From an uncultured Gammaproteobacteria bacterium (lineage in GTDB: Bacteria > Pseudomonadota > Gammaproteobacteria > Pseudomonadales > Ketobacteraceae): DNA of 55,267 bases. Position numbers and translations under genes: made by a program. Under the pieces are notes generated by a model, which saw only the letters and a program-made list of their open reading frames with translations, ran no database searches and was not told where the DNA came from. Shown one piece after another: positions 44,804 through 55,235 of the stretch (its first letter is position 1; every line of letters begins with the position of its first letter). The stretch lies in the NCBI GenBank assembly GCA_913063125.1, contig CAJXZM010000016.1, positions 1 through 55,267 on the forward strand. Reading direction: 5' to 3'.

Positions 44804-46645
44804 ATGCATAATTCAGCAATATTTATAACGTTTATCTTATCCCTAATCTTATCTTCCAAAACCTTTGGCCAAAACATTACCAAAGCCTCTTCACTGAGCC
44901 TTTTTGATACCCCGTCCTACACACCAACCAAATTAGTCAAAAGCTATGTAAATCAAAGTGCCCCAAAAAAAGGCGAGATCACACTGGCCGGGTTTGGATC
45001 CTTTGACACCCTAAACCCTTATTTGCTAAAAGGAATTAGCCCAATAAATACGCCTGGCATGGGTATGTACGGCTTTAGCGAAGCTAATGAGCCTCTTATG
45101 GCTGGTACTGGTGACTACCTGCCCTCTGGTGACGAAGCACAAACGGCCTATTGCCTAATCTGCGATGCCATTGAGTATCCAAGCGATCTCTCATGGATAC
45201 GTTTTTCCATCAACACCAATGCAAAATTCCATGATGGTTCGCACATCACAGCTGATGACGTAGAAAACAGTCTCAGGCTGTTACGAAGCGACCTTGCCCA
45301 CCCCAGATACCTTGATATCTATAGGGATATCACATCCATCAAAGTCATTAATCCACATTCGATACAATTTAATATCAAAGGACCAAATAGAAAAAGTCTA
45401 ATGTTGCGCATTGGTGAACTGCCCGTCATGTCCAAGGCTCACTGGACAAAATATACATTTAACGATGCATCATCAGTAGCCCCGCTACTCAGCGGCCCTT
45501 ACCGCATAAATAAATTCCAACTGGGCAGTCATATTGAATTCTCTCGAGTTGACAACCACTGGGCTAAAGACCACCCCCTTTACCGAGGTCAATTTAATTT
45601 CAACAATGTCCGCATCGATTTCTTTAAAGACCGCACCGTGGCACTGGAAGCATTCAAGGCTGGTGACATTGACGTATTTTACGAATATGTATCCAAAGAT
45701 TGGGCCTCTGCTTATGACTTTCCTGCACACAATGCAGGAGAAGTTTTAAAAGAGGAGATTACGCACAGAATTCCTAGTGGAAGCCAGGCATTTTTCTTTA
45801 ATTTAAGAAAGCCTCTATTTAAGGACGAACGCGTTCGAAAAGCACTATCCCTATTGTTTGATTTTGAATGGATCAATAAGTCAATTTTTGCAAATGCGTA
45901 TAAACGCTCCAACACCTACTATCCAAACTCTCCCTTTGAGGCGACAGGCACCCCAGAAGGAAGGGAAAGAGAGTATTTACTACCTCATAAAACAACATTA
46001 CCAGCGAATATTTTTAACACTCCTTTTATTCTTGATACAACAAAAGGCAATGGAAACATTCGTTCCCAACTCAGGCAAGCAACCTCACTATTAAAACAAG
46101 CCGGCTGGAGCTTATCAAACAACCAGCTCATTCATAGTGAAACTGGAGACAAGTTTGAATTTGAATTTCTGGTAAATCAACCAAGCTTTACCCGCGTAAT
46201 AAACCCCTACATAAAAAACCTTGCTCGGGTCGGCATCAACGCAACAGTCAGGGTTGTTGACAGAAGCCAGTATAAAGTCAGGTTAGATGAAAAAGATTTT
46301 GATATTATCACTTTCGTTTACCCACAAACCTTGTCACCAAACCATGAACAACGACTATACTTCCATTCATCTCAAGTAGACATTCGCGGATCTAGAAATT
46401 TTGCAGGCATTAATAATCCCATTATCGATAAACTCATTGATAACATCACATCTGCACCCGACAGAGCTTCACTAACAGCCGCAACCAAAGCCCTAGATAG
46501 AGCCCTACTGTGGAATTACTACACGATACCTCACTGGCATTTAAACTATCATCGCATAGCGTACTGGAATCATTTCGCTAGACCTGTTGTCCAACCTCAA
46601 TACAACCTTGGCTTTCCAAGCTGGTGGATAAAAAACAAACACTAA
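44804..46645 (+). CDS. nppA1: Peptide ABC transporter substrate-binding protein, NppA1/YejA-like
   Basis: A 613-residue periplasmic binding protein (SBP family 5) with an N-terminal signal peptide (AIFITFILSLILSSKTFGQ). Family features include AKFHDGSHITADDVENSLRLL and the late QRLYFHSSQVDIRGSRNFAGINNPIIDKLI, shared with YejA. It should bind oligopeptides, possibly microcin-C-like or uridyl-peptide compounds as recalled for P. aeruginosa NppA1. It is first in the five-gene operon nppA1A2BCD, 16 bases before its paralogue. The symbol rests on conserved gene order and on the two-binding-protein arrangement. Confidence 0.78.
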   Translation: MHNSAIFITFILSLILSSKTFGQNITKASSLSLFDTPSYTPTKLVKSYVNQSAPKKGEITLAGFGSFDTLNPYLLKGISPINTPGMGMYGFSEANEPLMAGTGDYLPSGDEAQTAYCLICDAIEYPSDLSWIRFSINTNAKFHDGSHITADDVENSLRLLRSDLAHPRYLDIYRDITSIKVINPHSIQFNIKGPNRKSLMLRIGELPVMSKAHWTKYTFNDASSVAPLLSGPYRINKFQLGSHIEFSRVDNHWAKDHPLYRGQFNFNNVRIDFFKDRTVALEAFKAGDIDVFYEYVSKDWASAYDFPAHNAGEVLKEEITHRIPSGSQAFFFNLRKPLFKDERVRKALSLLFDFEWINKSIFANAYKRSNTYYPNSPFEATGTPEGREREYLLPHKTTLPANIFNTPFILDTTKGNGNIRSQLRQATSLLKQAGWSLSNNQLIHSETGDKFEFEFLVNQPSFTRVINPYIKNLARVGINATVRVVDRSQYKVRLDEKDFDIITFVYPQTLSPNHEQRLYFHSSQVDIRGSRNFAGINNPIIDKLIDNITSAPDRASLTAATKALDRALLWNYYTIPHWHLNYHRIAYWNHFARPVVQPQYNLGFPSWWIKNKH

Positions 46646-46661
46646 CGGATTTAAAACCTTC

Positions 46662-48467
46662 ATGCAGTACAAACACATACCAACTTTATTTCTTTTTACA
46701 GTATCACTGGCAGTATCGTCGTTCTGCGCGAATGTACAGGCGTCAGGCAAAGGAGTACATGCGCTGGCGATGCATGGAGTGCCAAAATATAGCGAGGGGT
46801 TTTCTCATTTTGATTATGTAAACCCTGATGCCCCAAAGGGAGGTAATATCGTTCGTTCGGCAAATGGTTCTTTTGATAGCTTTAATCAATTCGTAACGAA
46901 AGGGCAAGTTGCTGCAGGTATCGGTTATATGTACGACACCCTCACAACCAGATCAGATGACGAACCATTTACTCAATATGGGTTAATTGCAGAACGAATT
47001 TTTGTCCCTGAAACAAAGGATTCCGTAACTTTTTACATCAATAAAAATGCGCGTTTTCAAGATGGCCATCCAATTACGGCCGAAGATGTATCTTTTAGTT
47101 TCAAAATACTAACTGAGAAGGGGCGCCCTCTTTACAGCGCATATTATGCGGACGTAATCGAGCTAAAAATTATAGATGCCCACACTATTACCTTTATTTT
47201 TCGAAATGGAAAAAACAAAGAGCTACCGTTAATACTCGGTGAACTAAACATACTGCCCTCACATTACTGGAAAGAGAAAGAGTTTTCAGTAAGCACGCTA
47301 GTCCCTCCATTAGGTAGCGGCCCATACAAAATCTCAGATTTCCACACAGGTAAAGATGTCACTTATCAACGAGTCCCAGATTATTGGGCAGAAAACCACC
47401 CAACAAGGAAAGGGCAATTTAACTTTGAAACGATTCGCTACGACTACTACAGAGATCCCCAAATTGCTTTAGAAGCATTTAAATCAAAAAACTTTGATAT
47501 TCTACTAGAAAATAGCTCGAAACGATGGACCACCCTATACAACGGAGAGACCTTCGATACAGGTGAAATTAAAAAAGAGACTATTCCTCATCAAAACCCT
47601 GCGGGCATGCAAGCATTCGCAATGAACACTCGGCGCACATTGTTCAAATCGCCGCAAGTACGCCAAGCATTGGGGCTGGCGCTTGACTTTGAGTGGGCCA
47701 ACAAAAACCTTTTCTATGGTGCTTACACTAGAAGTACCAGTTATTTCTCCAACTCCGAGCTTGCTTCCAGCGGTACCCCGGCCGGCAAAGAGCTCTCCTT
47801 ATTGAAGCCCTTTAAAGATGACTTGCCAAGCAAACTATTCACCGAGCCGTATTTTATCCCGAAAACCAAAGGTAATGGAAAGAACAGAGCTAATTTACGC
47901 AAAGCAACCAGTCTATTAAGACAGGCAGGCTGGTCTATTCAAAACGGCACTCTTAAAAACAAAGACAACAAATCATTTGAATTTGAAATACTAATTTATT
48001 CTAAAGATTTCGAGCGCGTAATACTCCCCTACACCGCAAACCTAAAAAAACTAGGAGTTATAGCTACCGTACGATTAGTCGATATATCTCAATTCATCGA
48101 GCGCACCCGAGAATTTGATTTTGATATGGTCATTCACACTTTTGGACAATCCTCTTCCCCTGGAAACGAACAGCGTGATTACTGGTATTCTGGCTATGCA
48201 GACCATCGTGGCAGTCGTAACCTTATTGGTATAAAAGATCCTGTTGTTGATCATTTGATTGACGAAGTTATTGGTGCAGAGTCGCGCGACGACCTAATCA
48301 CAGCATGCCGAGCTCTTGATCGCGTACTTCTCTGGGGCCATTACGTTATACCTCAGTGGCACATCAGCTCTTACCGTGTTGCTTATCGTGATTTTTTCAG
48401 ACAACCTAAAACTGCCCCCAAATATAGCCTTGGTTTTGATACTTGGTGGAAAGCTCCCAATCAATAA
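46662..48467 (+). CDS. nppA2: Peptide ABC transporter substrate-binding protein, NppA2/YejA-like
   Basis: A 601-residue paralogue of the preceding protein with its own signal peptide (LFLFTVSLAVSSFCANVQASG) and the YejA-type region HALAMHGVPKYSEGFSHFDYVNPDAPKGG near the N-terminus. Shared segments include ARFQDGHPITAEDVSFSF and NEQRDYWYSGYADHRGSRN. Tandem duplication of the binding protein is the feature I recall for the P. aeruginosa npp operon. It lies 13 bases before the permease gene. Substrate range relative to NppA1 cannot be read from sequence. Confidence 0.82.
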   Translation: MQYKHIPTLFLFTVSLAVSSFCANVQASGKGVHALAMHGVPKYSEGFSHFDYVNPDAPKGGNIVRSANGSFDSFNQFVTKGQVAAGIGYMYDTLTTRSDDEPFTQYGLIAERIFVPETKDSVTFYINKNARFQDGHPITAEDVSFSFKILTEKGRPLYSAYYADVIELKIIDAHTITFIFRNGKNKELPLILGELNILPSHYWKEKEFSVSTLVPPLGSGPYKISDFHTGKDVTYQRVPDYWAENHPTRKGQFNFETIRYDYYRDPQIALEAFKSKNFDILLENSSKRWTTLYNGETFDTGEIKKETIPHQNPAGMQAFAMNTRRTLFKSPQVRQALGLALDFEWANKNLFYGAYTRSTSYFSNSELASSGTPAGKELSLLKPFKDDLPSKLFTEPYFIPKTKGNGKNRANLRKATSLLRQAGWSIQNGTLKNKDNKSFEFEILIYSKDFERVILPYTANLKKLGVIATVRLVDISQFIERTREFDFDMVIHTFGQSSSPGNEQRDYWYSGYADHRGSRNLIGIKDPVVDHLIDEVIGAESRDDLITACRALDRVLLWGHYVIPQWHISSYRVAYRDFFRQPKTAPKYSLGFDTWWKAPNQ

Positions 48468-48480
48468 CTGATTACTATCT

Positions 48481-49566
48481 ATGACTGCATATATTATTCG
48501 ACGGTTACTACTAATCATTCCTACGCTACTTGGAATTTTGGCGATTAACTTCGCCATTATCCAATCTGCTCCTGGAGGCCCGGTAGAACAAATGATCGCA
48601 AAGCTAGAAGGCTTTGAAAGCAATACAGCAAATCGACTTGGAAATTCAACAAGTGCCGAAGTAAGAAGCTCCTCCAACGGCCAGTCAGATTATCGAGGCG
48701 GACAAGGCTTAGACCCCGACCTTATTAAAAAAATTGAAGCTCTATACGGTTTTGACAAGCCCGCAATAGAACGTTTCGGCGATATGTTAGTGAACTATTT
48801 TACTTTTGATTTTGGTGATAGCTTCTTTCGCGACAAGTCTGTAACCGGACTTATTATAGAAAAGTTGCCCGTATCTATATCCCTTGGTTTGTGGACTACA
48901 TTATTAGCCTATTTAATATCCATCCCACTCGGCATCAAGAAAGCAATAAAACACGGAGAGCCATTTGATATATGGACGAGTAGCATAGTCATTATTGGTT
49001 ACGCAATCCCTGGCTTTCTTTTTGCTATATTATTAATAGTATTACTTGCAGGTGGCAGCTATTTTAATATTTTCCCGTTACGCGGCTTAACGTCAACAAA
49101 CTTTGATTCGTTAAGTACCTTTGATCAAATCAAAGATTACCTTTGGCACATTACTTTACCCGTGTTCGCGTCAGTAATAAGTAGCTTTGCAATGTTAACA
49201 ATGCTTACCAAAAATTCATTTTTAGATGAAATCGGAAAACAATACGTCGTTACAGCAAGAGCAAAAGGACTCACGGAGAAACAGGTTCTCTATGGGCATG
49301 TGTTTCGCAACGCAATGCTTATCATTATTGCTGGCTTCCCCTCTGCCATTGTTGGGATCTTTTTTACCGGCGCACTGCTTATCGAAGTCATTTTCTCTCT
49401 AGACGGGCTGGGCCTTTTGGGTTTTGAATCCGTATTATCTCGAGATTATCCCGTTATTTTTGGTACATTATTTATTTTCGCGTTAATTTCTCTTGTCATG
49501 AATATTATCAGCGATATCACTTACACCCTAATTGATCCTCGAATTGACTTCGAGTCTAGGGGATAG
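48481..49566 (+). CDS. nppB: ABC transporter permease, NppB/YejB-like
   Basis: A 361-residue inner-membrane permease of the DppB/OppB type: N-terminal helix [19 protein letters not shown], a periplasmic insert, then five more helices with the EAA loop ([21 protein letters not shown]) that contacts the ATPase. The long insert after the first helix (about residues 35-85) is typical of the YejB subgroup. The partner permease gene starts 3 bases after its end. Confidence 0.9.
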   Translation: MTAYIIRRLLLIIPTLLGILAINFAIIQSAPGGPVEQMIAKLEGFESNTANRLGNSTSAEVRSSSNGQSDYRGGQGLDPDLIKKIEALYGFDKPAIERFGDMLVNYFTFDFGDSFFRDKSVTGLIIEKLPVSISLGLWTTLLAYLISIPLGIKKAIKHGEPFDIWTSSIVIIGYAIPGFLFAILLIVLLAGGSYFNIFPLRGLTSTNFDSLSTFDQIKDYLWHITLPVFASVISSFAMLTMLTKNSFLDEIGKQYVVTARAKGLTEKQVLYGHVFRNAMLIIIAGFPSAIVGIFFTGALLIEVIFSLDGLGLLGFESVLSRDYPVIFGTLFIFALISLVMNIISDITYTLIDPRIDFESRG

Positions 49567-49569
49567 TAT

Positions 49570-50586
49570 ATGAAAAACCCAATAAACCAACGGCGCTGGG
49601 ATAACTTCAAAAATAACAAACGAGGCTGGTATTCTCTTTGGATATTTTTGGTTTTATTCACGGTGGCATTTTTTTCTGAAATTGTTGCCAATGACAAACC
49701 CATCTTTGTTAGTTACGATGAACAAATGTACTTTCCCGTCTTATTTACTTATTCCGAATTAGAATTTGGCGGTGAATTTGAAACTGAGGCAGACTATCGT
49801 GATGAATATGTCGCGGAGCTAATAAATGCGAAAGGGTACCTTATATTCCCTCCCATTCCTTTTAGTTACAACACCATAAACTATAACTTATCTACACCTG
49901 CGCCCTCCCCCCCAGATAGCGTTAATTGGCTAGGAACTGACGACCAAGGAAGGGACGTATTAGCTAGAATATTATATGGCTTTAGAATTTCGGTAGTATT
50001 CGGCATTACACTAACAGTCTTCAGCACCATCATCGGAGTTTTTGCGGGTGCAATCCAGGGCTACTATGGGGGTAAAATAGATTTAATCATGCAGCGCCTT
50101 ATAGAAATCTGGAATGCTCTGCCCATGCTTTTTCTGCTTATTATATTAGCAAGCATCGTCACTCCCAACTTCTGGTGGCTCCTAGGAATAATGTTACTCT
50201 TTAGCTGGATGTCTTTAGTCGGCATTGTCAGAGCTGAATTCCTAAGAGGCAGAAACCTGGATTACGTAAAAGCCGCGAAAGCACTTGGTTTAGATGACAA
50301 GACAATTATGATCCGCCATGTATTACCTAATGCGATGGTGTCAACACTCACATTTATGCCGTTCATCCTTACCTCATCTATTACCACGCTTACCGCATTA
50401 GATTTTTTGGGCTTTGGTTTACCTGTTGGAGACCCTTCACTTGGTGAACTCATTGCCCAAGGCAAAGCCAACCTACAAGCGCCCTGGCTTGGAATTTCAG
50501 CCTTTGCAGTATTATCAATAATGCTCAGCCTTCTTGTATTTATCGGAGAAGCTGTACGTGATGCCTTCGACCCCAGGCTTAATTAA
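49570..50586 (+). CDS. nppC: ABC transporter permease, NppC/YejE-like
   Basis: A 338-residue permease of the DppC/OppC type with an N-terminal membrane segment, a periplasmic domain of about 100 residues, the WLGTDDQGRDVLARILYG motif and the EAA loop KAAKALGLDDKTIMIRHVLPNAM. It pairs with NppB to form the channel. It ends at TAATG, where its stop overlaps the ATPase start by one base. Confidence 0.9.
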   Translation: MKNPINQRRWDNFKNNKRGWYSLWIFLVLFTVAFFSEIVANDKPIFVSYDEQMYFPVLFTYSELEFGGEFETEADYRDEYVAELINAKGYLIFPPIPFSYNTINYNLSTPAPSPPDSVNWLGTDDQGRDVLARILYGFRISVVFGITLTVFSTIIGVFAGAIQGYYGGKIDLIMQRLIEIWNALPMLFLLIILASIVTPNFWWLLGIMLLFSWMSLVGIVRAEFLRGRNLDYVKAAKALGLDDKTIMIRHVLPNAMVSTLTFMPFILTSSITTLTALDFLGFGLPVGDPSLGELIAQGKANLQAPWLGISAFAVLSIMLSLLVFIGEAVRDAFDPRLN

Positions 50587-52193
50587 TGAACAATGAAACC
50601 ACCAAAAACATACTGTCAGTCGATAACCTATCAGTAACTTTTAGCCAGGGGGATGAAATCAACTGTGCCGTAAAGAATGTCAGCTTTAACCTAGAAAAAG
50701 GTAAAACCTTTGCTTTGGTAGGAGAAAGCGGGTCAGGTAAGTCAGTTACCGCTCATGCAATTCTTCGCCTTTTACCAGAAAAATCATGCCATTTTCCATC
50801 TGGATCTGTAACCTATGATAATCGAGAGTTATTGAAGGCCCCCCTATCTCATATGCAATCCGTTAGAGGTAACGGTATTGGGATGATTTTTCAAGAGCCT
50901 ATGACGGCATTAAACCCATTACACACCGTTGAAAAGCAAATCAGCGAAACCCTCACATTGCACGGCAAACTATCAACGAAAGACATTAAACGTCGCGTCA
51001 TCGAATTGTTAGCCCTAGTTGGCATACCAGACCCTGAACAAAAACTTTCCTCCTATCCGCACGAACTGTCGGGTGGGCAGCGTCAGCGGGTAATGATTGC
51101 AATGTCGTTATCTAACGAACCCGACATACTGATAGCGGATGAACCAACAACTGCTCTCGACGTAAACATTCAAAAACAAGTACTAAACCTATTAAAAGAG
51201 TTACAACAAAAAATGGGCATGGCAATTTTGCTGATAACCCATGATCTAGGAATCGTAAAGCGATATGCCGACACTGTCGCAGTGATGTGCGACGGAACTA
51301 TTGTTGAGACCAATAATTGCAAAAACTTATTCGACTCTCCCCAACACCCTTACACACAAAAACTACTTTCATCAGAGCCAAGCGGCTCTCCCTGTGCCGA
51401 GCCCACAAAAAACCGCACTTTACTGGAAGTGGTTGACTTTAACGTCTGGTTTCCCATTAAAAAAGGCATTTTTAAACGCACCGTTGGTCATGTAAAAGCT
51501 GTAAACAATATAAAGTTCACACTTAAAAAAGGGAAAACCCTGGGTATTGTTGGAGAAAGTGGTTCTGGAAAAACAACCCTCGTACAAGGGTTGTTACGTC
51601 TCTGCTCAAGTCACGGCACCATCAACTTCAACGGTGTAAACATCCAAGGCCTCAGCCAGTCTGACGTCAGACCATTCCGAAAATCATTACAAATTGTATT
51701 CCAAGACCCCTTTAGCAGTTTAAGTCCACGAATGTCGGCAGCGGATATTATTTCTGAAGGTTTAGCCATCCACAATCCAATGTCTGCACAAGAATACGAC
51801 AAACAAATAATACAGGTCATGGAAGAGGTTGGGCTCGATTCGACCACACGTCACCGATACCCCCATGAATTCTCTGGCGGACAACGTCAGCGCATTGCTA
51901 TTGCAAGAGCGCTAATCCTGAAGCCCGAACTGATTATTTTAGACGAACCGACCTCTGCTCTTGATCGTTCAGTACAGTGCCAGGTGGTCGATCTTTTGCG
52001 CACGTTACAAGAAAAATACCAATTTAGTTACGTATTTATCAGCCACGACCTAAAAGTTGTTAAGGCACTGGCCCACGATATCTTGGTACTAAAAGACGGA
52101 AATGTCATCGAACAAGGTTCTGCAGCCAAAATTTTCCAAAACCCTGAAACTGAATATACCAAAGAATTAATATCTACCGCACTTAATCTGTAA
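50586..52193 (+). CDS. nppD: Dual-domain ABC transporter ATPase, NppD/YejF-like
   Basis: A 535-residue protein with two ABC ATPase domains in one chain, as in YejF. Domain 1: Walker A GESGSGKS, signature LSGGQRQRVMIAMSL, Walker B ILIADEPTTALD. Domain 2: Walker A GESGSGKT, signature FSGGQRQRIAIARAL, Walker B LIILDEPTSALD. The inter-domain segment holds the oligopeptide-type C-terminal element (PQHPYTQKLLSSEPSG). It powers peptide import through NppBC. Its start overlaps the stop of nppC by one base. Confidence 0.93.
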   Translation: MNNETTKNILSVDNLSVTFSQGDEINCAVKNVSFNLEKGKTFALVGESGSGKSVTAHAILRLLPEKSCHFPSGSVTYDNRELLKAPLSHMQSVRGNGIGMIFQEPMTALNPLHTVEKQISETLTLHGKLSTKDIKRRVIELLALVGIPDPEQKLSSYPHELSGGQRQRVMIAMSLSNEPDILIADEPTTALDVNIQKQVLNLLKELQQKMGMAILLITHDLGIVKRYADTVAVMCDGTIVETNNCKNLFDSPQHPYTQKLLSSEPSGSPCAEPTKNRTLLEVVDFNVWFPIKKGIFKRTVGHVKAVNNIKFTLKKGKTLGIVGESGSGKTTLVQGLLRLCSSHGTINFNGVNIQGLSQSDVRPFRKSLQIVFQDPFSSLSPRMSAADIISEGLAIHNPMSAQEYDKQIIQVMEEVGLDSTTRHRYPHEFSGGQRQRIAIARALILKPELIILDEPTSALDRSVQCQVVDLLRTLQEKYQFSYVFISHDLKVVKALAHDILVLKDGNVIEQGSAAKIFQNPETEYTKELISTALNL

Positions 52194-52336
52194 CAAAGGA
52201 TTAAACAGGGTTCCCCCGCGGGACACTTTGATTCAAACTTCACAACTACAACTGTCGAACTACGACTGGCTGACTACGCCTAAATATTAACCACTATTTT
52301 ATCTATTAAAACTTATCCATCTAAAAGAGTAGCATT

Positions 52337-53128
52337 ATGGGATTCCTAGCAGGAAAGAGAATACTTATAGTAGGCGTTGCTAGCAAACGCTCAATCGCTT
52401 ATGGCATAGCTGAGGCGATGCACCGAGAAGGTGCGGAAATCGCGCTTACTTATCAAAACGATAAATTGAAGGGTCGAGTTGAAAAGTTTGGTCAGGAATG
52501 GAACACAAACCTATGCTTTCCGTGCGATGTGGCCATTGACGATGAAATTGAAGCTGCTTTCACATCATTAAATGAACACTGGGACAGCCTTGACGGTATT
52601 GTTCATTCAGTAGGCTACGCTCCTGCCAATGAACTTAACGGTGACTACGTAGATGCTACCACTCGTGAAGGGTTCAAGATTGCTCACGACATTAGCTCTT
52701 ACAGCTTTGTAGCGCTTGCAAAATATGGCCGAAAGATGATGCAAGGAACCAATGGTTCGCTACTCACCCTATCTTATCTAGGCGCAGAGCGTGTCGTCCC
52801 TAACTACAATACAATGGGTTTAGCAAAAGCTAGCTTAGAAGCTAATGTACGCTACATGGCATCAAGCCTTGGCCCAGAAGGTATTCGCGTTAATGCCATC
52901 TCTGCTGGCCCGATTAGGACCCTTGCAGCCTCAGGCATCAAAGACTTCCGCAAGATGTTAAGCTTCAACGAAGCACAAACGCCGTTGCGAAGAAATGTAA
53001 CCATTGAAGAAGTTGGAAATGTGGCTGCATTTCTTTGTTCCGACCTTGCTAGCGGTATTAGCGCAGAAATCACTTACGTTGATGGTGGCATCAACACCGT
53101 CAGCATGGGTAACCCTGACAAAAGCTAA
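52337..53128 (+). CDS. fabI: Enoyl-[acyl-carrier-protein] reductase (NADH)
   Basis: A 263-residue SDR enzyme that makes the last reduction in each fatty-acid elongation cycle. Catalytic residues Tyr147, Tyr157 and Lys164 correspond to E. coli Tyr146, Tyr156 and Lys163 (offset one). The triclosan-relevant residues Gly94, Met160 and Phe204 are the sensitive type. The N-terminus [20 protein letters not shown] is the NADH-binding segment. It stands between npp and ppiD, as in P. aeruginosa (PA1806). Confidence 0.97.
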   Translation: MGFLAGKRILIVGVASKRSIAYGIAEAMHREGAEIALTYQNDKLKGRVEKFGQEWNTNLCFPCDVAIDDEIEAAFTSLNEHWDSLDGIVHSVGYAPANELNGDYVDATTREGFKIAHDISSYSFVALAKYGRKMMQGTNGSLLTLSYLGAERVVPNYNTMGLAKASLEANVRYMASSLGPEGIRVNAISAGPIRTLAASGIKDFRKMLSFNEAQTPLRRNVTIEEVGNVAAFLCSDLASGISAEITYVDGGINTVSMGNPDKS

Positions 53129-53134
53129 AAACAA

Positions 53135-53186
53135 AATACCAGACAATAAAAAACCCTCTTTCGAGGGTTTTTTATTGTCTGGTATT
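53135..53186. terminator. Bidirectional terminator within a 24-base-arm perfect palindrome
   Basis: Arms of 24 bases at 53135-53158 and 53163-53186 are perfectly complementary around a tttc loop. The core is aaaaaaccctc / gagggtttttt, giving a GC stem with A6/T6 tracts for both strands; the pairing continues through ataccagacaat into the flanks. It lies between the convergent fabI (stop 53128) and ppiD (stop 53213). Confidence 0.9.
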
Positions 53187-53212
53187 AACCTAAATTTAAA
53201 GCCCGTTAGGGA

Positions 53213-55105
53213 TTAGTTCCTGGTGATCTGCGCATTATCTTTCAACGTTCCAAGATATCCCTGAAAATCAGTCTGCCCAAAACGGCCAGCAACAACTGAA
53301 CCCATCTGAGATGCCTCTTTATCAGACAACTTATATTCGCCATCCACAACTCCTGACAATACAATAACCACCCAATCACCGTTCGATAAGCGTACGGATG
53401 ATGTTGTCTTTTTATTGTCGTCTGGTTTGGGCAATTCAAAAATCTTGCTAACTACAGCACGATCAAGCTCACTGTTTTGTCGAGCAACCGCATCGATCAC
53501 TTTCCACTCAACAGCGTATTCATTCTCGATATCATTAGATGGCTTACCTTCATCGATACTTTTAACAATTGCACTTGCATCAGATTTGGCTTTCTCTATA
53601 GACTTTTGCTTTTTTAATGCTGCAACAACCCTTGTCTTAACTTCATCAAGCTCCAAAGTTCTAGCATCTTTATGCTCAACTAATCGCAATACAACAAGGC
53701 CATTCTTTTCAGTTTCAATCACCTCGCTGTTATTTTGATCCTTAAGCACTGACTCAGCAAACGCTGCTTCAGCTAATGAGCGGTCGGCAAACAATCCAGG
53801 GCCGCCGGCTTTCTGAACCCACCCTGATGTTTGAACCGCAACATTGAACCGTTCACTAATTGCAGAGAGGTCCCCTGACTCAAAGGCCATTCGATTTAGC
53901 TCATCAACAGCAACAACAAGCTCCTCTTCAGCTTTGTCAGCTTTAATTCCTTTTGAAATACGGTCGGATTCAGCAGCAAATTCTGGTAGATCTGGAGTCT
54001 CGACATTTACCAACTTAATGAGATGATAACCAAATTCCGTACGTACTATATCTGATACCCGAGACTCATCTAGGGCAAAAAGCGCATCGTCGAAAGATTC
54101 ATCGTAAATCCCTCTTGCGGAAAATCCAAGATCACCACCCGCCTTTGACGTTGCTATATCCTCTGAAAGCTCTTGAGCAACTGCATCAAACCCCTGCCCA
54201 GCATCAAGTTTGGTTTTAGCATCCTTAATTTTAACTAACGCCTGCTCTTCTGATTGCTCATCATTAATTTCAATCAAAATATGTGAAGCTCGACGTCGCT
54301 CTTTCTTTTTCAAAGCAGCTATTTCACTATCAAAGCGTTCACGAACATCTGATTCAGCTATCTCAATATCATCTGACAAAAAATGATCGGCCTTTATGTT
54401 TACAAAAGAAACCTTAACCTTTTCTTGTGTTTGATACTCATCGGCGTGAGCCACGTAATAAGCTTGGATATCTTCCTCCCCAAGCTCAACCGTATCTTCA
54501 TAACCCTTTGAAGAAAGCGTAACAATCGCAACATTTCGCTTCTGACCATCAAGTACGACTAACGCCTCTAGTTCCTTTGGTGTAACGAACGCTGTCGCTG
54601 ACACGCCTTTCTGCAATTGTTCAATTAATAAGCTTTGGGATATTTCTTCAAAAAAGCGTGTACCGCTATATCCAGCTTGAACAAGAACGCGCTCCAGTTT
54701 AACCTGAGAAAACTCACCGGTAACATCATCTTGAAACGTTGGCATCGCCCGAACATAGGATGAAACAGCCTCTTGAGGAAGATACAACCCTTCATCACCA
54801 ATCGCAGTTTTTAACAAACTTTTTTGAATTAAGGTTTCTTCAACACCAGGCCGCAACAAATCAGAGCTCAGTACAGAAGGGTCAATTCCGCCCCCCATTC
54901 TCTGCGCTAGGTTTTGTCTCTGTTGCTCAATAGATTGTTCAATCTGAGCTTTGCTTATTTCTTCACCATCTACAACGATAGAAACATCACTTCTTCCACC
55001 TGCTTGAAACAACCCTTGAATGCCAAAAAATGCGAAAGGTAAAATAAAAATCGTTAAAAGTACTTTACCAAACCATCCCTTGAGCAGATCTCTAAAACCC
55101 TGCAT
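53213..55105 (-). CDS. ppiD: Periplasmic folding chaperone PpiD (SurA-like, parvulin domain)
   Basis: A 630-residue protein with an N-terminal inner-membrane anchor (GWFGKVLLTIFILPFAFFGIQGLF), a SurA-like chaperone domain, a parvulin-type domain (about residues 268-365; RRRASHILIEI, GGDLGFSARG, FGYHLIKLV) and a C-terminal chaperone-like domain. PpiD meets newly exported proteins at the SecYEG translocon. It is convergent with fabI and preceded on its upstream side by another terminator (55206-55235), so it has its own promoter, in 55106-55205. Confidence 0.93.
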   Translation of the reverse strand: MQGFRDLLKGWFGKVLLTIFILPFAFFGIQGLFQAGGRSDVSIVVDGEEISKAQIEQSIEQQRQNLAQRMGGGIDPSVLSSDLLRPGVEETLIQKSLLKTAIGDEGLYLPQEAVSSYVRAMPTFQDDVTGEFSQVKLERVLVQAGYSGTRFFEEISQSLLIEQLQKGVSATAFVTPKELEALVVLDGQKRNVAIVTLSSKGYEDTVELGEEDIQAYYVAHADEYQTQEKVKVSFVNIKADHFLSDDIEIAESDVRERFDSEIAALKKKERRRASHILIEINDEQSEEQALVKIKDAKTKLDAGQGFDAVAQELSEDIATSKAGGDLGFSARGIYDESFDDALFALDESRVSDIVRTEFGYHLIKLVNVETPDLPEFAAESDRISKGIKADKAEEELVVAVDELNRMAFESGDLSAISERFNVAVQTSGWVQKAGGPGLFADRSLAEAAFAESVLKDQNNSEVIETEKNGLVVLRLVEHKDARTLELDEVKTRVVAALKKQKSIEKAKSDASAIVKSIDEGKPSNDIENEYAVEWKVIDAVARQNSELDRAVVSKIFELPKPDDNKKTTSSVRLSNGDWVVIVLSGVVDGEYKLSDKEASQMGSVVAGRFGQTDFQGYLGTLKDNAQITRN

Positions 55106-55205
55106 AGTCTTTCTCTCTTACTGACTGAAATTAAAATATTAGTATTTTTATTAACTTATTATTTGTATAGCTACAAGCCTTTATTCTAGTGGCCTAGAAG
55201 CCAAA

Positions 55206-55235
55206 AAAAAAGCGTATCCGATGATACGCTTTTTT
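55206..55235. terminator. Intrinsic terminator upstream of ppiD
   Basis: Perfect 13-base arms at 55206-55218 and 55223-55235 (aaaaaagcgtatc and complement) with a cgat loop and A/T tracts on both sides. On the minus strand it should end the gene upstream of ppiD, which in P. aeruginosa is hupB; that gene would lie beyond the window and I cannot see its coding end in the last 30 bases. Confidence 0.78.

Noticed and set aside
52215-52222. cccgcggg palindrome between nppD and fabI
   Set aside because: Only 8 bases and without a T tract; not a terminator.
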